From Ustilago trichophora (Eukaryota > Basidiomycota > Ustilaginomycetes > Ustilaginales > Ustilaginaceae): a DNA stretch of 64,000 nt. Positions 49,694 to 60,614 of this stretch are shown here, piece after piece. How positions within the stretch are numbered: position 1 is the first letter of the stretch; every line of letters begins with the position of its first letter. Both the position numbers and the translations under genes were made by a program. The stretch covers positions 62,001 to 126,000 of the forward strand of contig OOIN01000028.1 of NCBI GenBank assembly GCA_900323505.1, read 5' to 3'. Below the pieces are notes generated by a model. The model saw only the letters and a program-made list of their open reading frames with translations. It was not told where the DNA came from and made no database searches.

Positions 49694-50709
49694 TTTTCGA
49701 ATGAGGATAACGAGCGAGCGAGCGAGGTTGGCCAAGCAGATTGGATGAAAAGGGGAGGGCTTGTAGATGCGAAGTCTTGGTGTGTATTTGTGCGAGCGCG
49801 GCGCTGAGGAGTAGTCGAATGGCGCAGAGGTCAACGTGAAGCAGCGAGTTGATAGCAATGTGCTCGAGTAACTGAATGACCGAGTAAGGTGGAGAAGAGA
49901 TGGTAGAGAGGACGAAGAATCAGCATTCTCCCCCAACAAAGAAAAGATCAACACTGCCGCCCTGCGCCTTATGAAAGTAACACAAAGTCTAACTTACCCC
50001 ACAACAACCGGCCGACTGATCTCGTGTCATCTTCCATCACGTGCATCTGAATTTTCCCATCTATCTGTTAGATCAAGTGATTTGTTTGGAATAGCGCTCG
50101 CGTGGCATTTCGAATTGCTGTCCGTTAATGTAACGTTTTGTTGTTGTTGTTGATCCTTCTTCCGACGTCTAACTTTGTCTTGTCTCTTTTCGCTCGTGGC
50201 GAAGCTACGCCTTGAGCTACACCTTCACAAGCTCCAATACGGATGAAGCTGGATTTGCGGGGAAACAACGCCTTTGTGACAAAGAACGACAGTAGCAGTA
50301 GCAAGAGAGGGTGATGCTAAGTCATGCGCATCTAGCCGAGCAAAGTGCAACAAAAACGAAAAACGCGGGAAAGAACCCTGAACACCTTCGGAAGTCGCGG
50401 CGTTGTTGTTTGACCATTCGAAACCATCCCCTTTCGCTTCCCTTTCTTTCACCATCGAGTGATTCGAATGAAGCCAAACAAAAACTCGAGCTTCCTTTTT
50501 GACATGTAGCAAAGACTTACTCGACGCGAGAGAGGAAGCAACATGTGGCCCCACCCCAGAGATGAAAAGCGAGCGACCGTTGATGGAAGCAAATCCCTTC
50601 CTTGCTACACTAACCACCCCGTTTCATCTCTTCAAAAGCTGGTATGAGGTTGAAACGATCTTCGCCTTCTCCCAGCTTTAGCCAAATGAACAAAAAGTAT
50701 ATGGAGGGA

Positions 50710-50733
50710 AAAAAAAAAAAAAAAAAAAAAAAA
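50710..50733 (+). repeat. Poly-A tract
   Basis: About 24 consecutive A, followed by GACACTAGTGTG, which contains a 10-bp palindrome ACACTAGTGT. Confidence 0.9.
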
Positions 50734-51013
50734 GACACTAGTGTGGGACCCGAACGTCGGGGATGCATTGCCGTGCGCCGGTTTGCTAACAGCGCCACGA
50801 CAACGCTTCATCACTTTCATCAGGGAGCGAGTGCCGGGAAAGCAGGTGTTTGTTTGATACTCTCAGAGTGTCTGTGAGTGCGAATGCTGGAGGACAGAGG
50901 ATACACGCTGCTGACATGGTAGCGGGGGAATACTGGGATGGTATGTGGAGCCGAAAAAATAGATGCAAGAGAAACAATGCGTCGCTAAACCCCGAATGGC
51001 CAACACTGCTATA

Positions 51014-51040
51014 GTTACTGTCACTGTCACTGTCACTGTC
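51014..51040 (+). repeat. Hexanucleotide repeat (TCACTG)
   Basis: About four copies of TCACTG, 150 bp upstream of the aldehyde dehydrogenase start. Confidence 0.85.
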
Positions 51041-51087
51041 ACTCTGTTACTGCACAACATGACTGTCCGTGCATTCACATTTGGCCC

Positions 51088-51095
51088 TTTTATAC
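51088..51095 (+). promoter_or_regulatory. Possible TATA box of the aldehyde dehydrogenase gene
   Basis: TTTTATAC lies about 100 bp before the start at 51192, a usual distance for a fungal TATA element. Confidence 0.35.
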
Positions 51096-51191
51096 AGCTC
51101 CTCCCTCTTCATTCTGCCTTACCATCCTTACCCTTGCTTCCACCATCCCATCCATTTCATCACCCCGCCCCCTCGCACATCAATCGTAACA

Positions 51192-52721
51192 ATGTCCGAC
51201 GCCTCACCCAACTTTATCAACCAATCCATCCTACCCTGCATCGTCGACAATGCCCCCTTCACTCCTCAAAACACCTATTCTGTCTACCGCACCGATCAGC
51301 CCACCGTCGCCTCTGCCACACGCCATGTAACGCACAAGGTCCATTCCATCTCCCCCTCGGACGTCGAAAACGTCGTCTCTTCCAGCTATGCAGCTTTCCC
51401 CGCTTGGAAAGCTACCCCCGTTGCCCGTCGTCGCCAGATCCTCCTCAAAGCCGCAACTCTGCTCCAGGAGCGCGTTCCCGAGTATGCCAAGAACACGATG
51501 GAGGAGACCGTCCTCTCTCGTGGTATGGCCGGATTCGAACTCGCCGTGCTGGCTACCGGTCATTTGCAGAGCGCAGCTGAATCCATGACCACTGCCCTCA
51601 AGAGCGAGGTGTTGCCTGCGGGAGATGACGGTGCCTTGAAAATCGTCCGTAGAGAGCCTTACGGTGTCGTACTTGGTATTGCACCTTGGAATGCTCCTTT
51701 CATTTTGGGATTGAGAAGCGTGCTGTATGCTATTGCGGCTGGTAACACGGCGATCTTGAAAACTTCGGAATTCGCTCCTCGTGTCCATCTCTCGGTGGCT
51801 CAGATCTTGATCGACGCCGGCCTGCCCAAGGGAGTCCTCAACGTCGTTCATGTCGACCCCCAGCACGCAGCTGAGGTCACCGAGGCACTCATCTCCCACC
51901 CTCGTGTTCGCAAGATCAACTTCACCGGCTCCACTCGAGTCGGTCGAATCATCGCCTCTACCGCCGCCAAGCATCTCAAACCTGTTGTCCTTGAACTGGG
52001 CGGAAAAGCACCCTTCATCGTCCTCGAGGATGCCGACCTTGACCTTGCCGCCAACGGTATTCTTTTCGGTGGCTATTTGAACTCTAACCAAATCTGCATG
52101 GCCGTCAACAACATTCTCGTCCACGAGAAGGTGGCCAAGAAGCTCGAGCAAACTCTGCAGACGCTCTTCAACCAGCACAAGGAAGTGTTCACTGCCAAGC
52201 TCGCTCAAGGTATGGAAGACAAACACGCCTTGCGTTCCTTGTTCACCGCTGCTAGCGGAGACCGTCTCAAAGTGCTCTACGAGGACGCTGTTTCCAAAGG
52301 TGCCAAAGTTGTCGTTGGTCAAGCCGGATTCGAAGGAGCCCTCGTCCAACCTATCATCCTCTCCCCCGTTACCGAATCCATGCGAATCTACACCGAGGAA
52401 ACTTTCGGCCCCGTCCTCTCCCTCATCACCTTTACCTCGGTTTCTCAGGCAGTCGAAATCGCAAACACCCCAGAATACGGTCTAGCCGCCTCGATCTACA
52501 CCCGCAACCAGATGCTCGGTCTCCAGTTGGCTGACCAGATCGACGCCGGTCAAGTGCACATCAACGCCCAGCCCGTACACGATGATCCGACCATGCCTCA
52601 TGGTGGTTGGAAGAACAGCGGCTATGGCAGGTTCAACGGAGTCGAGGGCGTTCGAGAGTTCACCCAGACAAAGGGTGTCACCGTTCAGGAGGGACATGCG
52701 ATGCCCTTCCAGTACGTCTAG
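51192..52721 (+). CDS. Aldehyde dehydrogenase (salicylaldehyde/vanillin dehydrogenase-like)
   Basis: A 509-residue NAD(P)-dependent aldehyde dehydrogenase, single exon, starting MSDASPNF at 51192. The general base is Glu268 in LELGGKAPF and the nucleophile Cys302 in NSNQICMAV; both fall at the canonical numbers. The cofactor loop is FTGSTRVGR, and GIAPWNAPF is the conserved N-terminal motif. The C-terminal EETFGPVLSL and GWKNSGYGRFNG motifs are present. Resemblance is greatest to the aromatic-aldehyde (salicylaldehyde or vanillin) subgroup; the substrate is inferred. It converges, 84 bp apart, with a Zn2Cys6 regulator gene, which might control it, though this is only context. Confidence 0.9.
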   Translation: MSDASPNFINQSILPCIVDNAPFTPQNTYSVYRTDQPTVASATRHVTHKVHSISPSDVENVVSSSYAAFPAWKATPVARRRQILLKAATLLQERVPEYAKNTMEETVLSRGMAGFELAVLATGHLQSAAESMTTALKSEVLPAGDDGALKIVRREPYGVVLGIAPWNAPFILGLRSVLYAIAAGNTAILKTSEFAPRVHLSVAQILIDAGLPKGVLNVVHVDPQHAAEVTEALISHPRVRKINFTGSTRVGRIIASTAAKHLKPVVLELGGKAPFIVLEDADLDLAANGILFGGYLNSNQICMAVNNILVHEKVAKKLEQTLQTLFNQHKEVFTAKLAQGMEDKHALRSLFTAASGDRLKVLYEDAVSKGAKVVVGQAGFEGALVQPIILSPVTESMRIYTEETFGPVLSLITFTSVSQAVEIANTPEYGLAASIYTRNQMLGLQLADQIDAGQVHINAQPVHDDPTMPHGGWKNSGYGRFNGVEGVREFTQTKGVTVQEGHAMPFQYV

Positions 52722-52805
52722 CTGCAAAGTGTAATACTGATCTCTCACCTACGTGTCAGAATATCATCCGATTGTGTATAAGATTAGTGTACATGTGCAG
52801 GTGTG

Positions 52806-55800
52806 TTAACCGTCTAGGAAGCGTAGAAGCATACGCAGGGTCTCATCTGCCTGTTCCCTATTCTGTGTCTGCTGTGATTGCTGTTGGCCAAAATCGCCAT
52901 TTGCGCCCTGCGCAAAGTTATCGTTGATCCCGTTTTGCGCAGCACTGCTAAACACAAGACTGTTCCAAGGCGTAGTATTCCCCCAATTGACGTTTGTCAT
53001 ATCCATGTGACCGTTATTCTGCGGTGCAGCTGCAACGTCCAACCCCGTGGCGTTGAAGAGCAGGTTCGAACCAGTGTCCTGGTTGAACCACCTACCGTTT
53101 CCGTTGGGAGCGTTGCTGCTGTAAAACATGTCGGTGTTGTTCGAGAGGAGCGTAAAGTTGGCGAGGGTGTTGTTGACGTTGGTGGGGATGGTGTTGAGGC
53201 TGTGGAGGTTGGAGGTGATTCCGACCGAGCTGTTGGTGAGGATGGGTGTGCTTTGCGATGTTGCGAGTGGAACGGATGCGGATGTGGAGGATGTGCCGAT
53301 AGCAGTGCCGCGAGGCTGTTGCGTGCGTGAGCTTGGAGCGACGGCAGTGGTTCGACCAGCGTGCGTAGGAGCAGCGTTCTTTGGCCGCAAGAGCGATTCG
53401 AGGTACATAGCAATGTGCAAAACTGTATCCTCTTCCGTAATACTAGCACGACGGAACGCAGCACTAGTCTGATCAATCAGCTGAATGTTGGAGCGCAAAT
53501 AACCCGGCCCCAACGGAGGCTGTGACTTGACCGTGGCGAGACTGCACAGCAGCACCGCAGCATGCGTTGTCTGCATAATCGTCGCATCCGGTGCCGACAA
53601 CAACCTCTCCGGTGGGAAAGCACACACCGCCTCCAACACCCCCCTCGCACCTTCAACACACGGCCAGAACGCAGGCATCGCCATAAGGTTGACCATCCCC
53701 GGCTCTAACCCGCTCGAGAGGTGCGACTTGCCCGACACCGAGTCGCGATCTTCGGTTCCGCGCGTGGTGGATCGGCGATGGTGGTTGCGAACAATCTCCT
53801 GATGTTCTTGGAGCGCAGCTTGCTTGAGACTGGATTTGAGGACGAGCGACGAGACGTAGGTCTTGATGTTATCCTTCCAAAGCTTGAGGCAGAGGCGTTG
53901 ACAGCGGCGTTGATAGGCAGCGGTTTCATCGAGATGGCTGTCTTCGTCCATGTCCTCGCGCAGTCCAAGTGCTTCGTGCCAGCGTGCGCTCCACTCGTAC
54001 AGATCGGATAGGAACGCAGGCATCATGATGCTGGGACCATCGGATGTGGCCGATGTCAATGCTTCGATGCGGTCGTAGAGCTCTACATACTTGCCCTGGA
54101 TGCGACGGATGTCGGCCGAGGCGCAGACAAAGGCGTCTGTGGGAATGGAACCATCATGTCTCCACCATGTCTGACATCGACGAATCAGCACATTGTCCGC
54201 CGAGATCGAGTGGGTAGTGATCTTGTTCGAGATCTGCTGCGACTTGTCTTGGACAAAGAGCATGAGGAATGTCCTCTGTCGGTTGCGGAATCGTCTCTGC
54301 ACAGCTTCGTATCGCTGTCGGCCTGCTTGATCGAGGTTGGTCTCGTTGGGCTTGACGCAGTTGGGCATTTCTGCATGTAGCTGAATATCCATGGCAAGAC
54401 GGAACGCATAGCCCACCTGGATGACACTCAATCCATCGTCGAGAGGTTTCCAGCTAGCAAGAATAAAGAAGGCTTGGCAGCAAAGAACGGTGCGGTCGCC
54501 GTCCACAAAAGCACGTGCGGCATGTTCGCGTGCCTGATCGTGGATACGACGACGGATCTGACGAGCATATTCGTCGGCTGCCTTGGGCGTGCGGTCGCTC
54601 ATGGGGTCGGAGTATGCGACATCCCAGTCACCTTCTGGGATGATTTCTTGTCGCTGCTCCCGCACGATGAGGTGTTGAGCTGTGGGTTTCTTGGAGTATC
54701 TCGAACCAACGTAGAGCAGTACGGTATAGAGGAAGGAAGAGCGTTTCCTAACAAAGTCGTGTGTGTGGAGCGAAGGGTCGAATACGCCGCTCCAGGCGTT
54801 GCAATGATGCATAAAGAGGTCGAAGAGCGCACGGGCGGCAGGTTCGGTAAGGATACCTTCGGTGATAGGATCGTTGAGCTGAGGTTGAGTGGGCTGAGAT
54901 GCCAACGGGTTGCGATCGTCAGCCAAGATGCCGGGCGTCTCGCAGTCGGGTTGGTCGGAAACCTCGAAAGGCTTGAGCATGACGCGCAGTGTCAAAGGTT
55001 GCTCAGCGATCAGTTCGAAACTCTCGTTGACAGCGTTGGTGTCTGCAGCAGTAGCGGCACCTGGAGCAGGAGGGGTGGCTCCAATGTCGCTATTGGCATC
55101 GTCGTCGTTGCCGTCTAAATTGGTGATCTCGTTGTTGGTGACGAGAGTATATGGTGCGCCTCTTCTTCTTTCGAGCGATCGCATAGCCTGTTGCATGGCT
55201 TGGGTCATGCGCGTAACATCGACACCAAACAAGTTCTTGGGGTCGAGTGCAGCGCGACTGTCGCTGTTGGGTGCAAAAGCAGACAGAGGCTGCTTCTTAG
55301 AATAGAATGTAGATGTGGGAGAGGCTTCACGACGTCTGTCAGCGTCAATGTCCATGGCATGCTGTGAATCCGAGGCTTGCACCCTGTCATTGTAGTCGCC
55401 CGAGTGGGGAGGAGGCGCAGGGAAAGCGCTGTCGGGTGCCGAGCTCCACCGCACGCCAGGAGAAGCGGCGGAGGAGGTGGACGCGGCCTTGTTGGCCAAC
55501 GAAGAAGCGACTGGATTAGATGAAGGAGTGGTGATGCTGTTGGTGGATGCAGACTTGCGCGCACTTGGGCGGTCAGTCTGTTGAAGCGGAGATGCATTAG
55601 TGGCATAGGCGGCCTCGGCGAGCAGAGTGAGATCGCGACCTTGGAGCTTGCTCTTTGGCTTCCTGCCTCGCTTGTGCTGGACAAAGAGACACTCAAAGTT
55701 GAATCGCTGGCATCTTTGACAGTTGTCAGATTCGTTTGAGGGTAGACATCGGACCTTGGCGAGACGACATTCGAGACAGGCTTGGCCACCACGAGGCTTT

Positions 55801-56744
55801 TCAGAGGGAGTGCCTTGCTCCTTTTTCACTTCGGCCAGCGTAGATGAGGCGTCAGCTGATTCGTCTGTCTTGATCGATTCCATCTTGCGACTGGATGTGA
55901 CGGGTGTCTGAGGCGTCGAGCTGGAGGAAGCGCGCTGATGAGGCGAGGTGATGGAGGCAAGGTCGCTCTTGAGGTCGGAGAGGTGGGATGATTCGAGTGC
56001 AGCCAAGGCTCGAGCTGCCTTTGCAGATGACTTGGACGTAGAGGTTGAGGATGCAGCAGTAGATGTAGCTGAAGCATGGTACTGCGCGGGCGATCGTGGA
56101 CGGTAGTGAAGGGAGGCGGATGGCGACGAAAGGTCGTCGTTCCGCGAAGAGGTGGCCGAGAAGGTGTGGGAAGAGGAATGCGCTAAGCCAGAATAAGCCG
56201 CTGAAGGGTGACCAATACCATGATGATGCTGAGCCAGATACCGCGCGGATGGGCCAGAGGTGACGGCGGTCGCGGAGGATGACGAGGAAGGCGGTCGCGG
56301 AGCAATAAGCGAGTGCGGACGTGTCGAGGGTGACGCGGAGGGGTCGATGGCAGTGGATGGTGAGCCACGGAGATCGCTGGTGGCGTAAGGAGATCTTACC
56401 TGTCGTGGAGAAAGGGGAGCTTCGTTGTCGTGATCCTCGCGTTCCGAATCAGAGTGATGCTGGGAATAGGCTGAAGAGTGTGATCGTGAATGGATCGATC
56501 GAGAATACGGCTCACCGTCGTCGATGCCTCTGGATGGATGTGTCGATGAATGGGAATAAGCGTGGGAATGGTGATGAAGATGATGATGGGGATGTGGTTG
56601 TGTTTCACGCTGCTGTTTCGCATTCAGTTCGTGAAAGTGGGGCAGCTGTGTCTGCAAGTTCATGACAGCTGCAGCAGCAGCAGCAGTCGGAGAGGAGGAG
56701 CGTTTGCGCTTAGCAATGCGCGACTCTGTGGTCGGTGAATCCAT
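52806..56744 (-). CDS. Zn2Cys6 fungal transcription factor
   Basis: A 1312-residue nuclear regulator, single exon. The N-terminal third is Ser/His-rich. The binuclear zinc cluster is at about residues 323-350: CLECRLAKVRC...CQRCQRFNFEC, spacing CX2CX6CX8CX2CX6C, followed by the basic KRGRKPKSK linker. The middle holds the fungal-specific transcription factor domain (LFDLFMHHCNAWSGVFDPSLH, SFLYTVLLYVGSRYSK, CCQAFFILASWKPLDDGLSVIQVGYAFRLAMDI), a ligand-sensing or regulatory module. The C-terminus is Asn/Gln/Ser-rich and may activate transcription. An in-protein stretch with GNDDDANSD is acidic. Regulated genes are unknown. Confidence 0.92.
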   Translation of the reverse strand: MDSPTTESRIAKRKRSSSPTAAAAAAVMNLQTQLPHFHELNAKQQRETQPHPHHHLHHHSHAYSHSSTHPSRGIDDGEPYSRSIHSRSHSSAYSQHHSDSEREDHDNEAPLSPRQVRSPYATSDLRGSPSTAIDPSASPSTRPHSLIAPRPPSSSSSATAVTSGPSARYLAQHHHGIGHPSAAYSGLAHSSSHTFSATSSRNDDLSSPSASLHYRPRSPAQYHASATSTAASSTSTSKSSAKAARALAALESSHLSDLKSDLASITSPHQRASSSSTPQTPVTSSRKMESIKTDESADASSTLAEVKKEQGTPSEKPRGGQACLECRLAKVRCLPSNESDNCQRCQRFNFECLFVQHKRGRKPKSKLQGRDLTLLAEAAYATNASPLQQTDRPSARKSASTNSITTPSSNPVASSLANKAASTSSAASPGVRWSSAPDSAFPAPPPHSGDYNDRVQASDSQHAMDIDADRRREASPTSTFYSKKQPLSAFAPNSDSRAALDPKNLFGVDVTRMTQAMQQAMRSLERRRGAPYTLVTNNEITNLDGNDDDANSDIGATPPAPGAATAADTNAVNESFELIAEQPLTLRVMLKPFEVSDQPDCETPGILADDRNPLASQPTQPQLNDPITEGILTEPAARALFDLFMHHCNAWSGVFDPSLHTHDFVRKRSSFLYTVLLYVGSRYSKKPTAQHLIVREQRQEIIPEGDWDVAYSDPMSDRTPKAADEYARQIRRRIHDQAREHAARAFVDGDRTVLCCQAFFILASWKPLDDGLSVIQVGYAFRLAMDIQLHAEMPNCVKPNETNLDQAGRQRYEAVQRRFRNRQRTFLMLFVQDKSQQISNKITTHSISADNVLIRRCQTWWRHDGSIPTDAFVCASADIRRIQGKYVELYDRIEALTSATSDGPSIMMPAFLSDLYEWSARWHEALGLREDMDEDSHLDETAAYQRRCQRLCLKLWKDNIKTYVSSLVLKSSLKQAALQEHQEIVRNHHRRSTTRGTEDRDSVSGKSHLSSGLEPGMVNLMAMPAFWPCVEGARGVLEAVCAFPPERLLSAPDATIMQTTHAAVLLCSLATVKSQPPLGPGYLRSNIQLIDQTSAAFRRASITEEDTVLHIAMYLESLLRPKNAAPTHAGRTTAVAPSSRTQQPRGTAIGTSSTSASVPLATSQSTPILTNSSVGITSNLHSLNTIPTNVNNTLANFTLLSNNTDMFYSSNAPNGNGRWFNQDTGSNLLFNATGLDVAAAPQNNGHMDMTNVNWGNTTPWNSLVFSSAAQNGINDNFAQGANGDFGQQQSQQTQNREQADETLRMLLRFLDG

Positions 56745-57530
56745 GGCGGCAATGCCGACGACGAGTCACTTTTTTTAAGAGAAGAGAGGATAGGAAGGTC
56801 GGAGGTGCCGATGGAATCTTCGGATGAAGCGAAGCGAGTCGAGTCAGCAATGCAGTCCTAAGTCCAATTGAAGAGATGTGAATGTCGTACTGTAGCCTTT
56901 AAGCCGGCATTTGAGTTTGACTCTGGCAATGGTGACTGCGCAAGTCGGATCAGCGCCGACAATGGGTGATGGCTTGCGTGAACCTTGTTGGCCACTAAAA
57001 CAGTGGAGTTTGAATAGGATGGATGGTACCAGCAGCCGTCAACGTGATGGTGACAAGCCTCAACTTTGGGAGTCACAAAAGAGCCAGGAATCCACTCGCT
57101 CTCTCTCTGACACGGTGCTTTGTTCGGACTCTTTCCGGCTTCTTTTTTTTCTTTTTCTTTTCTTCGCTTCTGAACTGAGCTTTTTGGCATCGTTCTGCTG
57201 TCGCCGGGCGGACTCGAATTTAGCCGCGCAGCACTGGCAGCGACTCAGCCAAATCTCTCACACAACGCGTTTGGCGCTTCGTGCAAAGTCTCCGGAACTC
57301 GGATGTCTTCAATACCTTCCAAAGTGTCACTTCAGCAAACCTAACCGTCACTGCCATCGACCAACATTGGACTGACAGCGCTACTCAGCGTGCACTGCTC
57401 AGTGTAAGAGTCTCACCGGAGGCGCTATGGTAAATCGAGTCGAATCGTGACACCGATAGGCGCTCCTTCAAGCTTAATACAGAAGCACCACCCCGATAAA
57501 AGGAGGCGGCGACGCTTTCAAATCCTCACC
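56745..57530. promoter_or_regulatory. Divergent promoter region (Zn2Cys6 regulator / WD40 gene)
   Basis: A 786-bp space between divergent starts. A single TACTGTA lies at 56888-56894. No other signal is assigned. Confidence 0.4.
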
Positions 57531-60500
57531 ATGGTGACCACACGAAAGCGAGTGCGCAGCGACAGCGCTGTGATGCTGACAGGGACATCCAAAGATGCTG
57601 ATGATGGCGCATCTCCGAGAAATACGCCTTCCAAAGCCAAGCGTACCAAAGGGAAAGCGGCTGAGAGCACCAACGACATTGTCCAAATTTGGCAGCATGG
57701 CGTGTCGATTGCGGATCTAGATGGCGACACAATAGACCCTGACTGGGTGCCGCCGAAATCCAATATCAGTTCAGCCTTCAATGCGACTCTCTTGCCACGG
57801 ACTGGCACATCCTATGATGCCCGCATGGCGTCTCGTCTTCCGTTCGGTGGCTCTCTTCATGCCCTAGGTCAATCACTGGGCAATCGGTTTTCTTCTCAGC
57901 AGCGCCATTTCCAAAATTCTCAGTTCCGATATACCGAGGATATCAGCGGTCACACTTCGTGCGTCAATGCACTGGCCCTTTCCCGTGACCAAGGCAGATG
58001 GCTCGCAAGTGCAGGCGACGACAAAGAGATCCACATCAGAGACATGTTTGTCGATCTTCGCGATGGCACTCAAACCATCCCTTTGCTCATCCTCAAGGGC
58101 CACGAATCCAATATCTTTTCGCTCGACTGGTCCGCACAGAACAAGTATCTCTTCTCAACCGGCAACGACAGTCAGATCCTCTACTACGACGTCGAGCATT
58201 CCGCCATTCCAGTACGCGGCAACACCTTCACCGAACCCCAATTCAGATCGCCTATCAACTCGGGTCCACTCGGTGACCACGATGACTCGGTCCCCGAACT
58301 TTCAGCTCATCCGACCAACCCCAATCTGCTGCTCAGCTGCGACGATGGCGGCAATCTCAAACTCGTCGACATTCGCACACCGCATCACGGCGTTGCCGCA
58401 GCTCGTTCCGACGCCGTCTCTGGTTTCTCGTCTGTCCAATGGAACCCCAACCCGTCGGATGGCAACACTTTTGCCGCAGCTACCTGCGGTCGCATCACTG
58501 GCAGCACGCGCCTCTACGACGTCCGCTCGTGCTTCTCTTCCGACGACAACAGACCTTTGTCTACCAAGGATGCTGTCCTCAGCTACCACACTGCTCTCAT
58601 GCAGAATTCTTCCACCAGAGGCCTTATCGCCGCTTCTGCAGAGACCAACAGCATTTGCTTTGATCCACAAGGTCGCTTCCTAGCTTCCAGCATCTCGCGC
58701 TACCATCCCACCATCTATGCCGTCAACGATCCAGATCCGCTCGCCACACTTGAATCCACGGTCGCCGACGATGTTGTCGACAAAGGCTACTACCAATTCA
58801 GAGGAGTCCCTTTTGGAACGCCTACCGCGCCCAAGAAGCTTTCCTCGTGCTGTACCATCAAGCACGGCTCGTTTGGGCTGGAAGCTCAGACTGGAAAGCT
58901 CCACTACGCCATCGGAAGCGACGACTTCCGCGCCTACGTCTTCGAGATCCCTTCCAAGGAGGAGCTTATGCGCAGGCGTGAGTTTGTCAGCCGTAGCGAC
59001 TGGCTGCACCAAACAGCACAACTGCATTCACAACATCATACCACCTCCAGCCAATCCGCCGAGCAGCGTAACACCGAGGACCGAGGTCGGCACATAGAGG
59101 CTGGCAACGAAGACAGTGACGATGACATGGTTGAAGAAAGCCAAGTCGATCACGAGTCCGAAGTGGCCTACTGCGCCGGTTCCATTCTTCGCGCTCAGAG
59201 CATTGTGCGTCCTGCCAGAATCACTCAACAAGCCTATGTACTCTGTGGCAGTCGGAGCATCATCAACACGGCTCTGATCCATCCTACCTTACCCCTCGTC
59301 CTCACCGCTGGCATCGTATCCGAGATCAAGGTGCACTCGGCGGGGCCTTTAAGCTCCATTGACGTGCGCCCCCATGACAAGTGGGGAGATGGTCCTGACA
59401 ATCGAGTCGGCGGCACACGGCCTCGCTTCCTTCTTCCGCCGACCAGCGACTCCCTACTGGCTGGCGATTCCGATTCGTTTGATGAGGATGACGAGGAAGG
59501 TGAAGATTCTAGCAGCGATGGGGAAGACAACGATGCGGCTGAGGGCGACACAGGTCCGGATGAGGTCCCCGCCGATGTGGAAGACGAGAATCACGCAGAC
59601 TCGGGAAGCGAACAGAACGAGTACACCGGTTCAGGCTCAGGTGACCATGATAACGACGATACAGAAGAGGAAGACGCCGAATCCGAGGTTCAAGGCTTTG
59701 CAGAGTCCGGGAACGAGTCGGACGATCAGATGGTGTCAAACAGCTCCGATAGCAGCGCATCCAGCTCCAATACCTCCAAATACCCCTACCGCCGATCCAG
59801 CTCCAACGAAGAGTTTCTGTACGGTCCTCCACCAACCTGCTCTACAGAGAGCCAGGAACGCGAGAACAACCGGTTGCACGACAGGTTGCGCGCTTTCATG
59901 GCAGAGAATGCAGCAGCAATGCCATCATCAGCTGCAGATTCCGACGAAGAAGAGGCCTCCTCGCAAGAATACGTGACTGGGGACGATCAAGGCATAGAGT
60001 CACGGTCACAATCGGACGCGTCAGATGGTGAATATCAAGAGCCACAGGGTACCGTGCAGGATTTCCTCTCGGCTATGCGAAGCGACCCTATGTATAGTGG
60101 TACTTCTCCCTTAGACTACCATCATGATCGTCACATTGGCACTTACTCGCTCTCACACGTGTCTTCGAGCCTTATACCCGCCGAGAATGCCTCGCCGTCC
60201 ACAGACGAGGGTGTCAATCCTACGGCATCGAACTCACGCAATCTCATCAGCGAGCAAGCCGACGAAGACGAAGACGAATACGACGAAGATGATCCCATGG
60301 ACGACTACTCCCAACAATCCATGAGCATGCACACCCCAGATCCCTATGCCAACGATGGATACGGCTCGACGTATGCCGACTCTGAAGATCTCGAGGAGCG
60401 CATGGCCGACGATGTGCGCCAAAACTTCCAGCCGGACAGAGACTACTTGGACCCGGGCAGATTCTGGGCGATCTCTCGCTCCATGGGGAGTACGCGCCGA

Positions 60501-60614
60501 GAGCAACAACGCATGTTCCTGTTTGACGAGCTACTCAGGAGGGACGAATTGCGATCTCTGACGGCGGGCTTCAGAAAGGTCCCCAAGAGTGCAGGTGGCA
60601 AGGGGGGGCGGTAG
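57531..60614 (+). CDS. WD40 protein, DCAF5/WDR22-like, with acidic region
   Basis: A 1027-residue protein starting at an ATG in good context (ACCATGG, 57531), single exon. After a basic N-terminus (RKRVRSD...KAKRTKGK) come WD repeats: GHTSCVNALALSRDQGRWLASAGDDKEI, GHESNIFSLDWSAQNKYLFSTGNDSQI, LLLSCDDGGNLKLVDIRTP and SSVQWNPNPSDGN, arranged as in DCAF5-type CUL4-DDB1 substrate receptors. Later blades include ASSISRYHPTIYAV and HYAIGSDDFRAYVFEIP. A long Asp/Glu/Ser-rich tract (about 59480-59740) follows, and the C-terminus has a conserved-looking basic end. Membership in a CUL4 ligase is inference from family resemblance. Confidence 0.75.
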   Translation: MVTTRKRVRSDSAVMLTGTSKDADDGASPRNTPSKAKRTKGKAAESTNDIVQIWQHGVSIADLDGDTIDPDWVPPKSNISSAFNATLLPRTGTSYDARMASRLPFGGSLHALGQSLGNRFSSQQRHFQNSQFRYTEDISGHTSCVNALALSRDQGRWLASAGDDKEIHIRDMFVDLRDGTQTIPLLILKGHESNIFSLDWSAQNKYLFSTGNDSQILYYDVEHSAIPVRGNTFTEPQFRSPINSGPLGDHDDSVPELSAHPTNPNLLLSCDDGGNLKLVDIRTPHHGVAAARSDAVSGFSSVQWNPNPSDGNTFAAATCGRITGSTRLYDVRSCFSSDDNRPLSTKDAVLSYHTALMQNSSTRGLIAASAETNSICFDPQGRFLASSISRYHPTIYAVNDPDPLATLESTVADDVVDKGYYQFRGVPFGTPTAPKKLSSCCTIKHGSFGLEAQTGKLHYAIGSDDFRAYVFEIPSKEELMRRREFVSRSDWLHQTAQLHSQHHTTSSQSAEQRNTEDRGRHIEAGNEDSDDDMVEESQVDHESEVAYCAGSILRAQSIVRPARITQQAYVLCGSRSIINTALIHPTLPLVLTAGIVSEIKVHSAGPLSSIDVRPHDKWGDGPDNRVGGTRPRFLLPPTSDSLLAGDSDSFDEDDEEGEDSSSDGEDNDAAEGDTGPDEVPADVEDENHADSGSEQNEYTGSGSGDHDNDDTEEEDAESEVQGFAESGNESDDQMVSNSSDSSASSSNTSKYPYRRSSSNEEFLYGPPPTCSTESQERENNRLHDRLRAFMAENAAAMPSSAADSDEEEASSQEYVTGDDQGIESRSQSDASDGEYQEPQGTVQDFLSAMRSDPMYSGTSPLDYHHDRHIGTYSLSHVSSSLIPAENASPSTDEGVNPTASNSRNLISEQADEDEDEYDEDDPMDDYSQQSMSMHTPDPYANDGYGSTYADSEDLEERMADDVRQNFQPDRDYLDPGRFWAISRSMGSTRREQQRMFLFDELLRRDELRSLTAGFRKVPKSAGGKGGR

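Larger units (their letters stand above)
49694..51191. other. Gene-free interval, 1.5 kb
   Basis: No gene is supported. It contains a poly-A tract (50710-50733), a GTT repeat (50141-50151) and a TCACTG-type hexanucleotide repeat (51014-51040). The sequence after the poly-A was checked as a tRNA or SINE and did not fold. Confidence 0.5.

Noticed and set aside
50735..50812. Possible tRNA or SINE on the minus strand ahead of a T-run, with a partial B-box-like GTTCGGGTC
   Set aside because: The T-stem does not pair, the A-box region does not form a D-arm with a matching acceptor stem, and no anticodon arm is found.
51231..52349. 372-codon minus-strand frame
   Set aside because: Antisense shadow of the aldehyde dehydrogenase gene.
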